Source: an uncultured Holophagales bacterium (lineage in GTDB: Bacteria > Acidobacteriota > Thermoanaerobaculia > UBA5066). From it: DNA of 7,487 nucleotides. Below, piece by piece: positions 1 through 6,530 of this stretch. A program made the translations under genes and the position numbers. Position 1 is the stretch's first letter. Each line of letters starts with the position of its first letter. The notes beneath the pieces are model-generated. The model saw only the letters and a list, made by a program, of their open reading frames with translations. It was not told the DNA's origin and searched no databases. Location of the stretch: assembly GCA_937864895.1 (NCBI GenBank), contig CALMDF010000481.1, positions 1 through 7,487 on the forward strand, in the 5' to 3' direction.

Positions 1-2
1 TG

Positions 3-713
3 GTCCTCGCCTGGATGGACCTGCTTCTCGACTGGGACCTGGACGCGGCCATCCGGGAGGCTCGGCGCGCCATCGAGCTGAGCCCCAGCGACCCGGACGC
101 GCACTCGTTCCATTCGACGCTGCTGTGCTTCGCCGGCGACAAACCGGAGGCGACCCGGGAGGTCCAGTACGCGTTGAACCTCAATCCCGCGGCTCTCCTG
201 CCGAATCAATACGCCGCATGGATGTTCCTCCACCTGGGCCAGCACGCGCGGGCGGAGGCGCAGGCCCGGAGGACGATCGAGCTCTTCCCGGATTCACTTC
301 AGCCCTACTTCGTCCTCGGATGGTCCGCGTGGCACCGGGGCCGCGCCGAAGACGCGGTGGACGCGCTCGAGAAGGCGCTGAGCCATTCGCGCGAAGCCCT
401 GTCCCTCTCCTACCTGGGGCACGTCTACGGCCGGCTCGGCCGGATGGACGAGGCCAGGCGCCTGCTCCGCGAGCTCGAGGAGCTCCGCGCGCGAGGCCAG
501 TGCCCGCCGACCGCGATGGCGGTCGTCCACGCGGGGCTCGGCGAGATCGACGTCGCGTTCGACTGGCTGGAGACGGCCTACCGGATGCGCGATGGCTACC
601 TTTTCTGGCTCCCCGGGGCCCCCGGGCTCGATCCCCTCCACTCGGACGCGCGCTTCGTCGATCTCGTGCGTCGCATGGGAGTCTCGCCGGCGTGCCGGGG
701 CAGGTCGAACTGA
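3..713 (+). CDS. TPR-repeat protein, C-terminal part (5' end outside window)
   Basis: The frame is open to the window edge, and the first in-frame ATG (base 15) lies inside a TPR helix, so this is the C-terminal part of a longer gene. Residues below count from that ATG. Helical TPR-like pairs lie at about 1-23, 27-57, 62-92, 96-124, 130-156 and 167-190, with typical small and aromatic positions such as YFVLGWSAWHRGRAEDA. The opening DWDLDAAIREARRAIELSP and the ending LDPLHSDARFVDLVRRMG match, from memory, TPR tails attached to Ser/Thr kinases, winged-helix activators or adenylate cyclases in Acidobacteriota and relatives. Such tails bind proteins and have no catalytic residues. The N-terminal effector domain cannot be seen, so the output of this protein is unknown. 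Confidence is high for TPR, low for the wider role. Confidence 0.85.
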   Translation, partial: VLAWMDLLLDWDLDAAIREARRAIELSPSDPDAHSFHSTLLCFAGDKPEATREVQYALNLNPAALLPNQYAAWMFLHLGQHARAEAQARRTIELFPDSLQPYFVLGWSAWHRGRAEDAVDALEKALSHSREALSLSYLGHVYGRLGRMDEARRLLRELEELRARGQCPPTAMAVVHAGLGEIDVAFDWLETAYRMRDGYLFWLPGAPGLDPLHSDARFVDLVRRMGVSPACRGRSN

Positions 714-754
714 TCAGCATGGGAGGGGAGTGAGCGCGAGCGTGTCCGGGACCG

Positions 755-760
755 TAGACT
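755..760 (+). promoter_or_regulatory. Possible -10 hexamer upstream of the methyltransferase
   Basis: TAGACT shares four of six positions with the sigma-70 -10 consensus and lies in the 101-base gap after the TPR gene. It would place a transcription start near 767 and a leader of about 48 bases before the TTG start. No convincing -35 box is found at the expected spacing, so this is only a candidate. The rest of the gap shows no other clear element apart from the ribosome binding site. Confidence 0.2.
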
Positions 761-796
761 GGTCATACAGGCTGTTACCCAGACGGCGATTCTCGA

Positions 797-804
797 GGAA
801 GGAG
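797..804 (+). promoter_or_regulatory. Ribosome binding site deciding the TTG start at 815
   Basis: GGAAGGAG is a strong match to the anti-Shine-Dalgarno complement. It ends 10 bases before TTG at 815, and no ATG or GTG competes nearby in the same frame. This supports the TTG start, which also gives an N-terminus that looks right for the family. Confidence 0.65.
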
Positions 805-814
805 ATTCCCGGCA

Positions 815-1561
815 TTGGATATTCCACGGATCTTCAACGTCTCAGAGAGTGCTCACCGCATCCATAACCCGTTCACACCCGAGAAGCTCGCCACGCTCGG
901 CGCGGCGCTGCGCCTGGAGTCGGGGACCCGGGTACTCGACCTCGGCAGCGGCTCGGGCGAGCTGCTGTGCACCTGGGCACGGGATCACGGAGTGGTCGGC
1001 ACCGGCGTCGACCTGAGCGAGCTGTTCACCGAGCAGGCGAGGCGCCGTGCCGAGGGGCTCGGCGTCGCCGACCGGGTCGAGTTCATCCATGGCGATGCGG
1101 CCGGCTTCGTCTCGGACGAGAAGGCCGGGGTGGCCGCCTGTCTCGGCGCGACGTGGATCGGCGGGGGAGTCGCCGGCACGATCGGGCTCCTGGCGCAGAG
1201 CCTCCGCCCCGGAGGAATCATCCTCGTCGGCGAGCCCTACTGGCGAAAGCTGCCGCCGACGGAAGAGGTCGCCCGGGGGTGTCTCGCCGGCTCTGTCTCC
1301 GACTTCCTCCTGCTTCCGGACCTTCTCGCGTCCTTCGGCCGTCTCGGCTACGACGTCGTGGAGATGGTCCTGGCGGACCAGGACAGCTGGGACAGGTACG
1401 AGGCCGCCAAGTGGCTCACGATGCGCCGATGGCTCGAAGACAACCCCGACGACGAGCTCGCGAGCGACGTTCGGGCCAGGCTGACCTCGGAACCCGGGCG
1501 CTACGCCGCCTGCACGCGCGAATACCTGGGCTGGGGCGTGTTCGCGCTGATGGCGCGGTGA
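815..1561 (+). CDS. Class I SAM-dependent methyltransferase
   Basis: A complete 248-residue Rossmann-fold methyltransferase, predicted to be cytoplasmic and to transfer a methyl group from S-adenosylmethionine to an unidentified, probably small, substrate. Motif I is VLDLGSGSGE (residues 40-49). The acidic residue expected to bind the SAM ribose is D66 in GTGVDLS, and GDA (93-95) fits the adenine-contact motif. RPGGIILVGEPYW (131-143) is the usual strand 5 region after motif III. The N-terminus PRIFNVSESAHRIHNPF resembles a widespread family of small uncharacterised methyltransferases; E. coli YjhP is a possible relative. The start is TTG, chosen because of the strong ribosome binding site 10 bases upstream. 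The gene is 101 bases downstream of the TPR gene and 123 bases upstream of the VOC gene, so it may be transcribed alone. The fold is secure; the substrate cannot be told from sequence. Confidence 0.9.
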   Translation: MDIPRIFNVSESAHRIHNPFTPEKLATLGAALRLESGTRVLDLGSGSGELLCTWARDHGVVGTGVDLSELFTEQARRRAEGLGVADRVEFIHGDAAGFVSDEKAGVAACLGATWIGGGVAGTIGLLAQSLRPGGIILVGEPYWRKLPPTEEVARGCLAGSVSDFLLLPDLLASFGRLGYDVVEMVLADQDSWDRYEAAKWLTMRRWLEDNPDDELASDVRARLTSEPGRYAACTREYLGWGVFALMAR

Positions 1562-1566
1562 CGGAC

Positions 1567-1578
1567 GCGACCGGTCGC
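1567..1578. repeat. 12-bp perfect palindrome after the methyltransferase stop
   Basis: GCGACCGGTCGC is a perfect inverted repeat starting 5 bases after the methyltransferase stop. As RNA it could form a 4-bp stem with a CCGG loop. No U-tract follows, so it is not a standard intrinsic terminator. A second palindrome, GAGCCGGCTC, lies at 1603-1612 in the same gap. Either could be an operator half or chance, since several such palindromes are expected in GC-rich DNA of this length. Confidence 0.25.
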
Positions 1579-1649
1579 TGACGTCTCACGCCGTTCTGAA
1601 GGGAGCCGGCTCGAATCGTCTGCGCCCCTTCGGCCGAGGCGGAGCACGC

Positions 1650-1655
1650 TACTAT
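1650..1655 (+). promoter_or_regulatory. Possible -10 hexamer upstream of the VOC gene
   Basis: TACTAT matches the -10 consensus at four of six positions and lies in an otherwise GC-rich gap. It would give a start near 1662 and a leader of about 23 bases that contains the ribosome binding site at 1673-1679. No clear -35 box precedes it. It would be the natural promoter for the VOC and SDR gene pair. Confidence 0.25.
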
Positions 1656-1684
1656 CCGGAGTCGTCGGCGCTGAGGAGGCTCGG

Positions 1685-2071
1685 ATGCAGAGAGTCACTG
1701 GCATTGGGGGAATATTCTTCAAGGCCCGAGACCCCGTTTCCCTGCGTTCGTGGTACCAGAAGCACCTCGGAATCGACGTTCAGGAGTGGGGTGGCGCCGC
1801 ATTTCCCTGGGCCGACGCCGACGGCAACCCCATGCCGGGCACGACGGTCTGGAACGTCACGGGAGCGGGCAGCGACTACTTCGCCCCGAGCACGTCGCCG
1901 TTCATGGTCAATTACCGGGTCGCAGACCTTCACGGCCTCCTCGCCCTCCTGCGCGCAGAGGGCTGCGACGTCCTCGACAAGGTCGACGAGTCGGGGTTCG
2001 GTCGCTTCGGATGGGTCCTCGATCCCGAGGGCAACAAGATCGAGCTCTGGGAGCCGCCGGCGGGCCAATAG
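1685..2071 (+). CDS. VOC-superfamily protein (glyoxalase/dioxygenase fold), likely lacking the canonical metal histidines
   Basis: A complete 128-residue protein with ATG start and GAGGAGG ribosome binding site five bases upstream. It has two beta-alpha-beta-beta-beta halves: GIGGIFFKARDP...WYQKHLG (6-29) opens the first, and FMVNYRVADLHGLLALLRAEG (73-93) opens the second. The end, GRFGWVLDPEGNKIELWEPP (106-125), is the classic VOC C-terminal signature, with E120 at the usual metal-ligand glutamate. The two histidines normally found in strands 1 and 5 appear to be replaced by G9 and M74, so a glyoxalase I type metal site looks incomplete. Family members include glyoxalases, extradiol dioxygenases and antibiotic-binding proteins; this one could be a binding protein or use a different site. 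It lies 21 bases before the SDR gene and is probably co-transcribed with it. The fold is secure, the function unknown. Confidence 0.88.
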   Translation: MQRVTGIGGIFFKARDPVSLRSWYQKHLGIDVQEWGGAAFPWADADGNPMPGTTVWNVTGAGSDYFAPSTSPFMVNYRVADLHGLLALLRAEGCDVLDKVDESGFGRFGWVLDPEGNKIELWEPPAGQ

Positions 2072-2092
2072 GCCGGCACGCCGCAGGTCGCT

Positions 2093-2827
2093 TTGACGGT
2101 CCTTCTCATCGGCGGCACGGGACGCACGGGTGCTCGCCTTCTGGAGCAGCTCCTGGGCAGGGGTGTCAGCGTTCGCGTCATCGTGCGATCTGCCCGGAAG
2201 CTCCCGGCAGGGCCGGCGGGTCACCCGAACCTGGCCGTCGTCGAGGCGGACCTGCTGTCTCTCGGCGACGAGGATCTGCAGCGCCACCTGCGGGGCTGCG
2301 AGGCCGTTCTCTCGTGCCTCGGCCACGTCCTGAGCTTCAGGGGCCTCTTCCTGCCGCCCCGCGACCTCGTCACACGGGCCACGAGGAGGCTGTGCCGGCA
2401 GGTCGAAGTGCTGCGGCCGCCACGGCCGGTCAAGGTCATCCTCATGAGCAGCGTCTCCGTCAATCACCCGGGCGGCCTCGACACGCGCCGGGGCGCGCTC
2501 GAACGGGCGCTCCTGTGCCTGCTCCGAGGCGTCCTTCCTCCGGCCAACGACAACCAGAAGGCCGCCAGTTTCCTCTACGGCGACATCGGGACCGACAACC
2601 CATTCGTGGAGTGGGCGGTGGTCCGGCCGGACACGCTCCTGGAAGGCGACATTTCGGAGTACACGCTTCACGAGACTCTCGTGAGCAGCCTCTTCGCTCC
2701 GGGGAGCACCCGCATGTCCAACGTCGCGCACGCGATGTGCGAGCTCCTGACGAACCCGAAGGCGTGGGAGGCCTGGAAGGGCAAGCTGCCCGTGATCGTC
2801 AACGCCGTCGCGAGTGCCATGCCCTGA
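2093..2827 (+). CDS. Atypical SDR / NmrA-like NAD(P)-binding protein
   Basis: A complete 244-residue Rossmann-fold protein. The dinucleotide-binding loop is GGTGRTG (residues 7-13). R32 and R35 in VRVIVRSARK follow the second strand and favour NADP(H) over NAD(H). D53 in EADLL fits the adenine-contacting acid, and VILMSSVSVN (115-124) and WAVVRPD (174-180) mark strands 5 and 6. The Tyr-x-x-x-Lys catalytic pair of classical SDRs is not evident; K156 in NDNQKAASF stands where atypical SDRs often keep a conserved residue. It may therefore be a reductase, an epimerase-like enzyme or a redox-sensing NmrA-type protein. The start is TTG at 2093, six codons before the glycine motif; no ATG or GTG nearby would keep that motif intact, though the ribosome binding site is weak (CAGGT, 2084-2088). 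The close VOC gene upstream may supply translational coupling. Confidence 0.88.
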   Translation: MTVLLIGGTGRTGARLLEQLLGRGVSVRVIVRSARKLPAGPAGHPNLAVVEADLLSLGDEDLQRHLRGCEAVLSCLGHVLSFRGLFLPPRDLVTRATRRLCRQVEVLRPPRPVKVILMSSVSVNHPGGLDTRRGALERALLCLLRGVLPPANDNQKAASFLYGDIGTDNPFVEWAVVRPDTLLEGDISEYTLHETLVSSLFAPGSTRMSNVAHAMCELLTNPKAWEAWKGKLPVIVNAVASAMP

Positions 2828-2832
2828 AGCTC

Positions 2833-2849
2833 GACCCGCCAGAGGGGTC
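2833..2849. other. Small hairpin in the convergent spacer, weak terminator candidate
   Basis: GACCC (2833-2837) and GGGTC (2845-2849) form a 5-bp stem with a 7-base loop, 5 bases past the SDR stop, in the 58-base gap where two convergent transcripts meet. No T-run follows on either strand, so it does not look like a strong intrinsic terminator. Termination here may be Rho-dependent. Confidence 0.25.
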
Positions 2850-2866
2850 AGGTCTACCTTCTACAC
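2841..2866. repeat. Possible REP/RAYT-type repeat remnant
   Basis: The core GGGGTCAGGTCTAC (2844-2857), read on the minus strand as GTAGACCTGACCCC, resembles from memory a short motif found many times in intergenic regions of some high-GC genomes, often beside REP-associated tyrosine transposase (RAYT) genes. It sits in a convergent spacer, the usual place for REP elements, and partly overlaps the small hairpin. Only one copy is present in this window and no transposase is seen, so repeat status cannot be shown from the window alone. Confidence 0.35.
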
Positions 2867-2885
2867 TCTGCGCGAAGATCCTCCG

Positions 2886-5800
2886 TCAGCTCGTCGGGCG
2901 GGCCTCGCGCACTGCCTGGTCCGGCAGCACGGACGGCGCCTCGCGAATCCGCTCGAACCGGTGGACTCCCTGCGGCAGGAAAGGGGCCTCGGCGCGATGG
3001 TTCTGGAGCACGTGGGCTCCCGGGTCCACCACGATGCGGTCGGGCCGGAACGGCAAGGTCCAGGTGACTCTTCTCGGGCTCCCCGGCGCGAGCCGGACGG
3101 CGACGATCGCGCCGGTCGCCCGCTCGGCCTCGTCTGACGCCGGTCCGCCCTCTCCGCGCCTGGCCGCGACGTCGACGGTCACGGACCCCGTGCCGACGTT
3201 CTCGATGGTCGCGGAGGCGCTCCAGGTCGCCCCCGTTCGCCAGACGACGGCGTCTCGGACCTGGAACTCCGGGAGGACGACGTCGAAGAACCACTGGTCG
3301 ACGAAGGCCTGGAACTCCTCGGGCGAATCCGCGGCCGGACGGATGGCTTCGATCAGGTCGTGCAGGGCCGGGTGGTCCCGGCTCTCCCGGAAGCGGAGGA
3401 TGAAGGCCTTCAGAGACGCGAGCATCCGCTCGCGGCCCACCTGCCGCTGGAGCATCCAGAGGACCCAGGCGCCCTTGTCGTAGGTCGCGGTCTCGTCGGT
3501 GGCGCTCCCGTCGGCCCGGAGGCGCGCGAGCGGAAGCTCCGCGTCGACGCGCCGCCTCTCGGCGTACCGTTTCTCGAGGCTCCTTGCGAACGCGACCCGG
3601 GCCTCTTCGCCGTGCTCGGCCTGGAGGAAGAGAAGCGTGGCGTAGTGGGCCATCCCCTCGATGAGGACGTCGGACCCGGGCCCGCGACCCGGCACGAGAA
3701 GGTGCCCCCACCACTGGTGCGCGGCTTCGTGGGCGGTGACGACGACGGGCAGCGGGGTCCCCGGTCCGCTCCGCGTCAGGAAGCCGATTCCCTCCGAGAA
3801 CGGGATGTTCGTCGGGAAGCTCTGCGCGCGTGTGGCGTGGTCCGCGTACTCGCCGACCGTCAGTTCCGCCCACGGGTACGGGAGGAACCACTCCGAGTAG
3901 CGCCGGCGCGCGGCCGCGAGGGTCGAGAGCATGACCTCGACGTTGCGTTCGTGGGCCGGGTGGTAGAAGACGGCCGCGCCGTCCCGGCGTTTCACCTCCC
4001 AGCGTCCGGCGACGAGGGCGAGGTAGCGCACCGGGTGCCCGCTCTCCCAGACGACGGTGGTCCGCCCGTTCTCGCGCCGCTCGCTCGTCTTCTCGCCGAC
4101 GCCGTTGACGGTGTACTCGCTCGGCGCCACGACCTCGACGCGGCTCGTGAAGGCCGTGGCGTTCCCGGTCACCGGTTTCAGCTCGCCCTGCCAGAAGGCG
4201 TCCGGAAGCTCGGGCGGCTCGGAGGCGTTCTCGCGATCGATGCCGATTCCCTCGACGAAGCCCGGCACGGGGAGGAAGTTCGGCCCGAGGGTGTGGAGGA
4301 CGGCGCCGGAGGGGAGGATGAACTCCGAGGTCTCGCCGCCGTTCCTCGTCACTCCTCGCGGGAAGACGGCCGCGTAACCGAAGCCGACCCTGACCTCGCC
4401 GCCCGGTGGCAGCGCCTCCCGGAGCGGAAGGACGTGCAGGCCCGAACGGTCCTCGAACGCGGCCTCTGCGCCGTCGATCGTCCACGCGACCCCCTCGAAT
4501 GCGGGCCCCACGGTGAACGCCAGCCGGCGCAGCGGGGCCGGCGTCCCGTTCACGAGGAGGGACGCGCCGTCGACCCTCATGCGCCTCTTGCTCGGCTCGA
4601 GCGCGGCCTTCGCGTCCACGTGCCGGAGAGGCGCGGTCTCGACCCCCGACCACGTTGCGACGTTCTTTCGCCAGTAGTCGCGCGCGCGCGCCGTTTCCTC
4701 AGCACCCTGGAACCCGCCGCGGATCCGGGCCGAGAGAACGGTGGCGGGGAGGACAGCGAGGAGGAGGAACGGCGCGAGGGCGAGGGCTTCCCGGGCGAAC
4801 GCGGATGTGCTCCGGCGGTCGCGCGACGCGACGGGGTCGGGCTCGCGCCGCCGGGAGGCGCGGACCGAAACGGCGCCGAGGAAGACCGCCGCGCCGAGCA
4901 CCATCGCCCGGTTCAGGAAGAGCGCCTCGGCGTCCCGCTCGAAGAGCCCCAGGTCGCTCCAGCGAAGCGCCCCGAGGAGCGGCCAGTTCGAGACCCAGGT
5001 CATCGCGCCCGAGAGGCGCAGGGCGACGGTGCCTCCGAGGAGCGCGAGGCCGGCCGCGTACGTGATGTAACGGTTCCGCAGGAGGCCCTGGAGGGCCGCT
5101 ACGGCGTTCGCCCACACGACGAAGGTGGGCCCCAGGATCAGCCCCCAGACGAGGAGGAAGGGCCACGCCTCCACCGGGCCATCGTTCCGGAGAGCGAGGA
5201 GACCGAGCCCCACGGCGGTGCAGCCGAGGAGAACCTCCGCGATCACGGTGTAAACGGCCAGCTGGGTTCCGAGGAGGTACGCCGCCGGCGGGACCGGCGT
5301 GGCGTGGAGGAGGTCGGTGACGCGAAGGTGGCGAGGCCGGTCGAGCGACTCGACGACGACGAAGAGAACGAGGAGCGCCCCGAGCGCCGTCAGGAGCTCG
5401 AGCAGGCCCGTGGCGAGACCTCCCGCCGTCAGGAGGACCTCGGAGTCGAAGACGCCGCGGGACGACGAGGCCGCCTCCACGACGGCGAGGAGAGCGAGGA
5501 CGGCGAGCAGGGCGAGCGCCGGCTGGCGGTGCAGGTGGACGAGCTCGGCCCGGGCGATCTCCCAAACGCTCGCCGCGAGCCCGGGCCGCCGGGTGGTCAT
5601 TCGCAGCTCGCCGAGAGGTCGAAAGGACGCCGTCGCGGGCGCCGGCACGAACGGCGGTTGCGCCTTGCGGCCGCCGGATTCGCCGCGCAGCGCCGCCCCG
5701 CGGTGCCTCGCGGCGAGGAGGACCGCGGCGGCGGGGACCGCGAGGATGAAGAGCCGGTTCCAGAAGAAGGCGGCGTCGAAGGCGAGCGGCGTGTCGTTGT

Positions 5801-6530
5801 AGAACGCGATGCCGCGATCGCTCCGGAAGACCGTCTCGCCGAGCCAGCGCGTTCCCCACAGGTCGAACGCCGAATAGAGAAGGCCGAGAACGGAGTCGAG
5901 CCGCGAGGAGCCGCGGGGCGCGAGGCCGGCGAGACCCGAGACGACGAGCAGGACCGGTGCGACGTAGACGGCCATCGCCGAGCGCGTCCGCTCCGCGATC
6001 GCCAGGGCGAGGCCCGCGCAGAAGATCGCTCCCGGCGCGAGGAAGGCGAGGGCGGGAACGACGTAGCTCGCGAGGCGGAACGGTCCCCGCGCGGCGGGCG
6101 AGCCCAGGTACGCGCCCGCTTCGGACCAGCCGACGGCGATCGCGGTGTGGAGAACGAGGACGACGCCTGCGGCCAGGAGCACTCCGCCGAACTTCCCAGC
6201 CACGTACTCGCCAGGGGTGAGCCGCGTGGAGTGGAGGAGGTCGCCGACGCGCGCTTCGTCGTCGCGCAGGATCGCCGCTCCCGCCAGGATCGACACCAGC
6301 AACGGGTAGAAGAGGAGACCGGTCAGGCTGAAGATTCGGGCGATTGCGTGGGCGGAGTTGGAGAACGGGCGTAGGCCGCCCACGGCCGAGTCGCCCGTCG
6401 GGATCATCGAGACGGGGTCGACGGTGAGCGTGGCGAATGCGGCGAAGAGGACGAGCGCCCAGAAGAGAGGGCTCGCCAGGAGCGCGCGCAGCTCCAGCCG
6501 CGCCACGGCGACGACGCGGTGGAGGCTCAC
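2886..6530 (-). CDS. ABC-2 type permease (two tandem units) fused to M1 family zinc aminopeptidase
   Basis: A 1214-residue membrane protein. Unit one (about 1-280) has an amphipathic start and six likely membrane helices; unit two (about 320-560) repeats the plan, sharing the motif RVxDLLHxT (94-102 and 403-411). A further helix (583-600) gives 13 in all, which puts the rest outside the cytoplasm if the N-terminus is inside. Residues about 610-1090 are an M1 peptidase: HEAAH (934-938) with zinc ligands H934, H938 and E958 and catalytic E935; SEGIGF (912-917), whose E913 aligns with the GAMEN glutamate; and YDKGAW, whose Y1017 fits the transition-state tyrosine. A beta-rich domain (about 1090-1180) ends the protein. 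All expected catalytic residues are present. The GTG start overlaps the stop of the ATPase gene by 4 bases (GTGA), indicating translational coupling. It probably exports a substrate and trims peptides at the outer face; the substrate is unknown. Confidence 0.92.
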   Translation of the reverse strand: MSLHRVVAVARLELRALLASPLFWALVLFAAFATLTVDPVSMIPTGDSAVGGLRPFSNSAHAIARIFSLTGLLFYPLLVSILAGAAILRDDEARVGDLLHSTRLTPGEYVAGKFGGVLLAAGVVLVLHTAIAVGWSEAGAYLGSPAARGPFRLASYVVPALAFLAPGAIFCAGLALAIAERTRSAMAVYVAPVLLVVSGLAGLAPRGSSRLDSVLGLLYSAFDLWGTRWLGETVFRSDRGIAFYNDTPLAFDAAFFWNRLFILAVPAAAVLLAARHRGAALRGESGGRKAQPPFVPAPATASFRPLGELRMTTRRPGLAASVWEIARAELVHLHRQPALALLAVLALLAVVEAASSSRGVFDSEVLLTAGGLATGLLELLTALGALLVLFVVVESLDRPRHLRVTDLLHATPVPPAAYLLGTQLAVYTVIAEVLLGCTAVGLGLLALRNDGPVEAWPFLLVWGLILGPTFVVWANAVAALQGLLRNRYITYAAGLALLGGTVALRLSGAMTWVSNWPLLGALRWSDLGLFERDAEALFLNRAMVLGAAVFLGAVSVRASRRREPDPVASRDRRSTSAFAREALALAPFLLLAVLPATVLSARIRGGFQGAEETARARDYWRKNVATWSGVETAPLRHVDAKAALEPSKRRMRVDGASLLVNGTPAPLRRLAFTVGPAFEGVAWTIDGAEAAFEDRSGLHVLPLREALPPGGEVRVGFGYAAVFPRGVTRNGGETSEFILPSGAVLHTLGPNFLPVPGFVEGIGIDRENASEPPELPDAFWQGELKPVTGNATAFTSRVEVVAPSEYTVNGVGEKTSERRENGRTTVVWESGHPVRYLALVAGRWEVKRRDGAAVFYHPAHERNVEVMLSTLAAARRRYSEWFLPYPWAELTVGEYADHATRAQSFPTNIPFSEGIGFLTRSGPGTPLPVVVTAHEAAHQWWGHLLVPGRGPGSDVLIEGMAHYATLLFLQAEHGEEARVAFARSLEKRYAERRRVDAELPLARLRADGSATDETATYDKGAWVLWMLQRQVGRERMLASLKAFILRFRESRDHPALHDLIEAIRPAADSPEEFQAFVDQWFFDVVLPEFQVRDAVVWRTGATWSASATIENVGTGSVTVDVAARRGEGGPASDEAERATGAIVAVRLAPGSPRRVTWTLPFRPDRIVVDPGAHVLQNHRAEAPFLPQGVHRFERIREAPSVLPDQAVREARPTS

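Noticed and set aside
1603..1612. Palindrome GAGCCGGCTC as an operator
   Set aside because: A 10-bp palindrome is expected by chance several times in GC-rich DNA of this length, and no regulator gene is adjacent.
1652..2731. A 359-codon minus-strand frame opposite the VOC and SDR genes
   Set aside because: It is antisense to two genes with clear family motifs and spans their spacer, with charged, motif-free sequence typical of a shadow frame.
1750..3483. A 577-codon plus-strand frame crossing VOC, SDR and the convergent gap
   Set aside because: It runs across two real genes in another frame and into antisense of a third; its composition is Arg/Pro/Gly-rich with no domain.
2854..4653. A 599-codon minus-strand frame across the peptidase region
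   Set aside because: Low-complexity Arg/Gly/Pro composition, whereas the alternative frame carries the M1 zinc-binding motif.
5598..5600. Internal ATG (M311) as a separate start for the second permease unit
   Set aside because: The reading frame is continuous through both units and there is no convincing ribosome binding site upstream of this codon, so a single fused protein is the better reading.
3360..6374. A 1004-codon open frame on the plus strand opposite the permease-peptidase gene
   Set aside because: Its translation is rich in Arg, Glu and Gly with no fold-like pattern, and it lies wholly antisense to a gene with intact catalytic motifs. Long antisense frames are expected opposite genes with strong G/C third-position bias.
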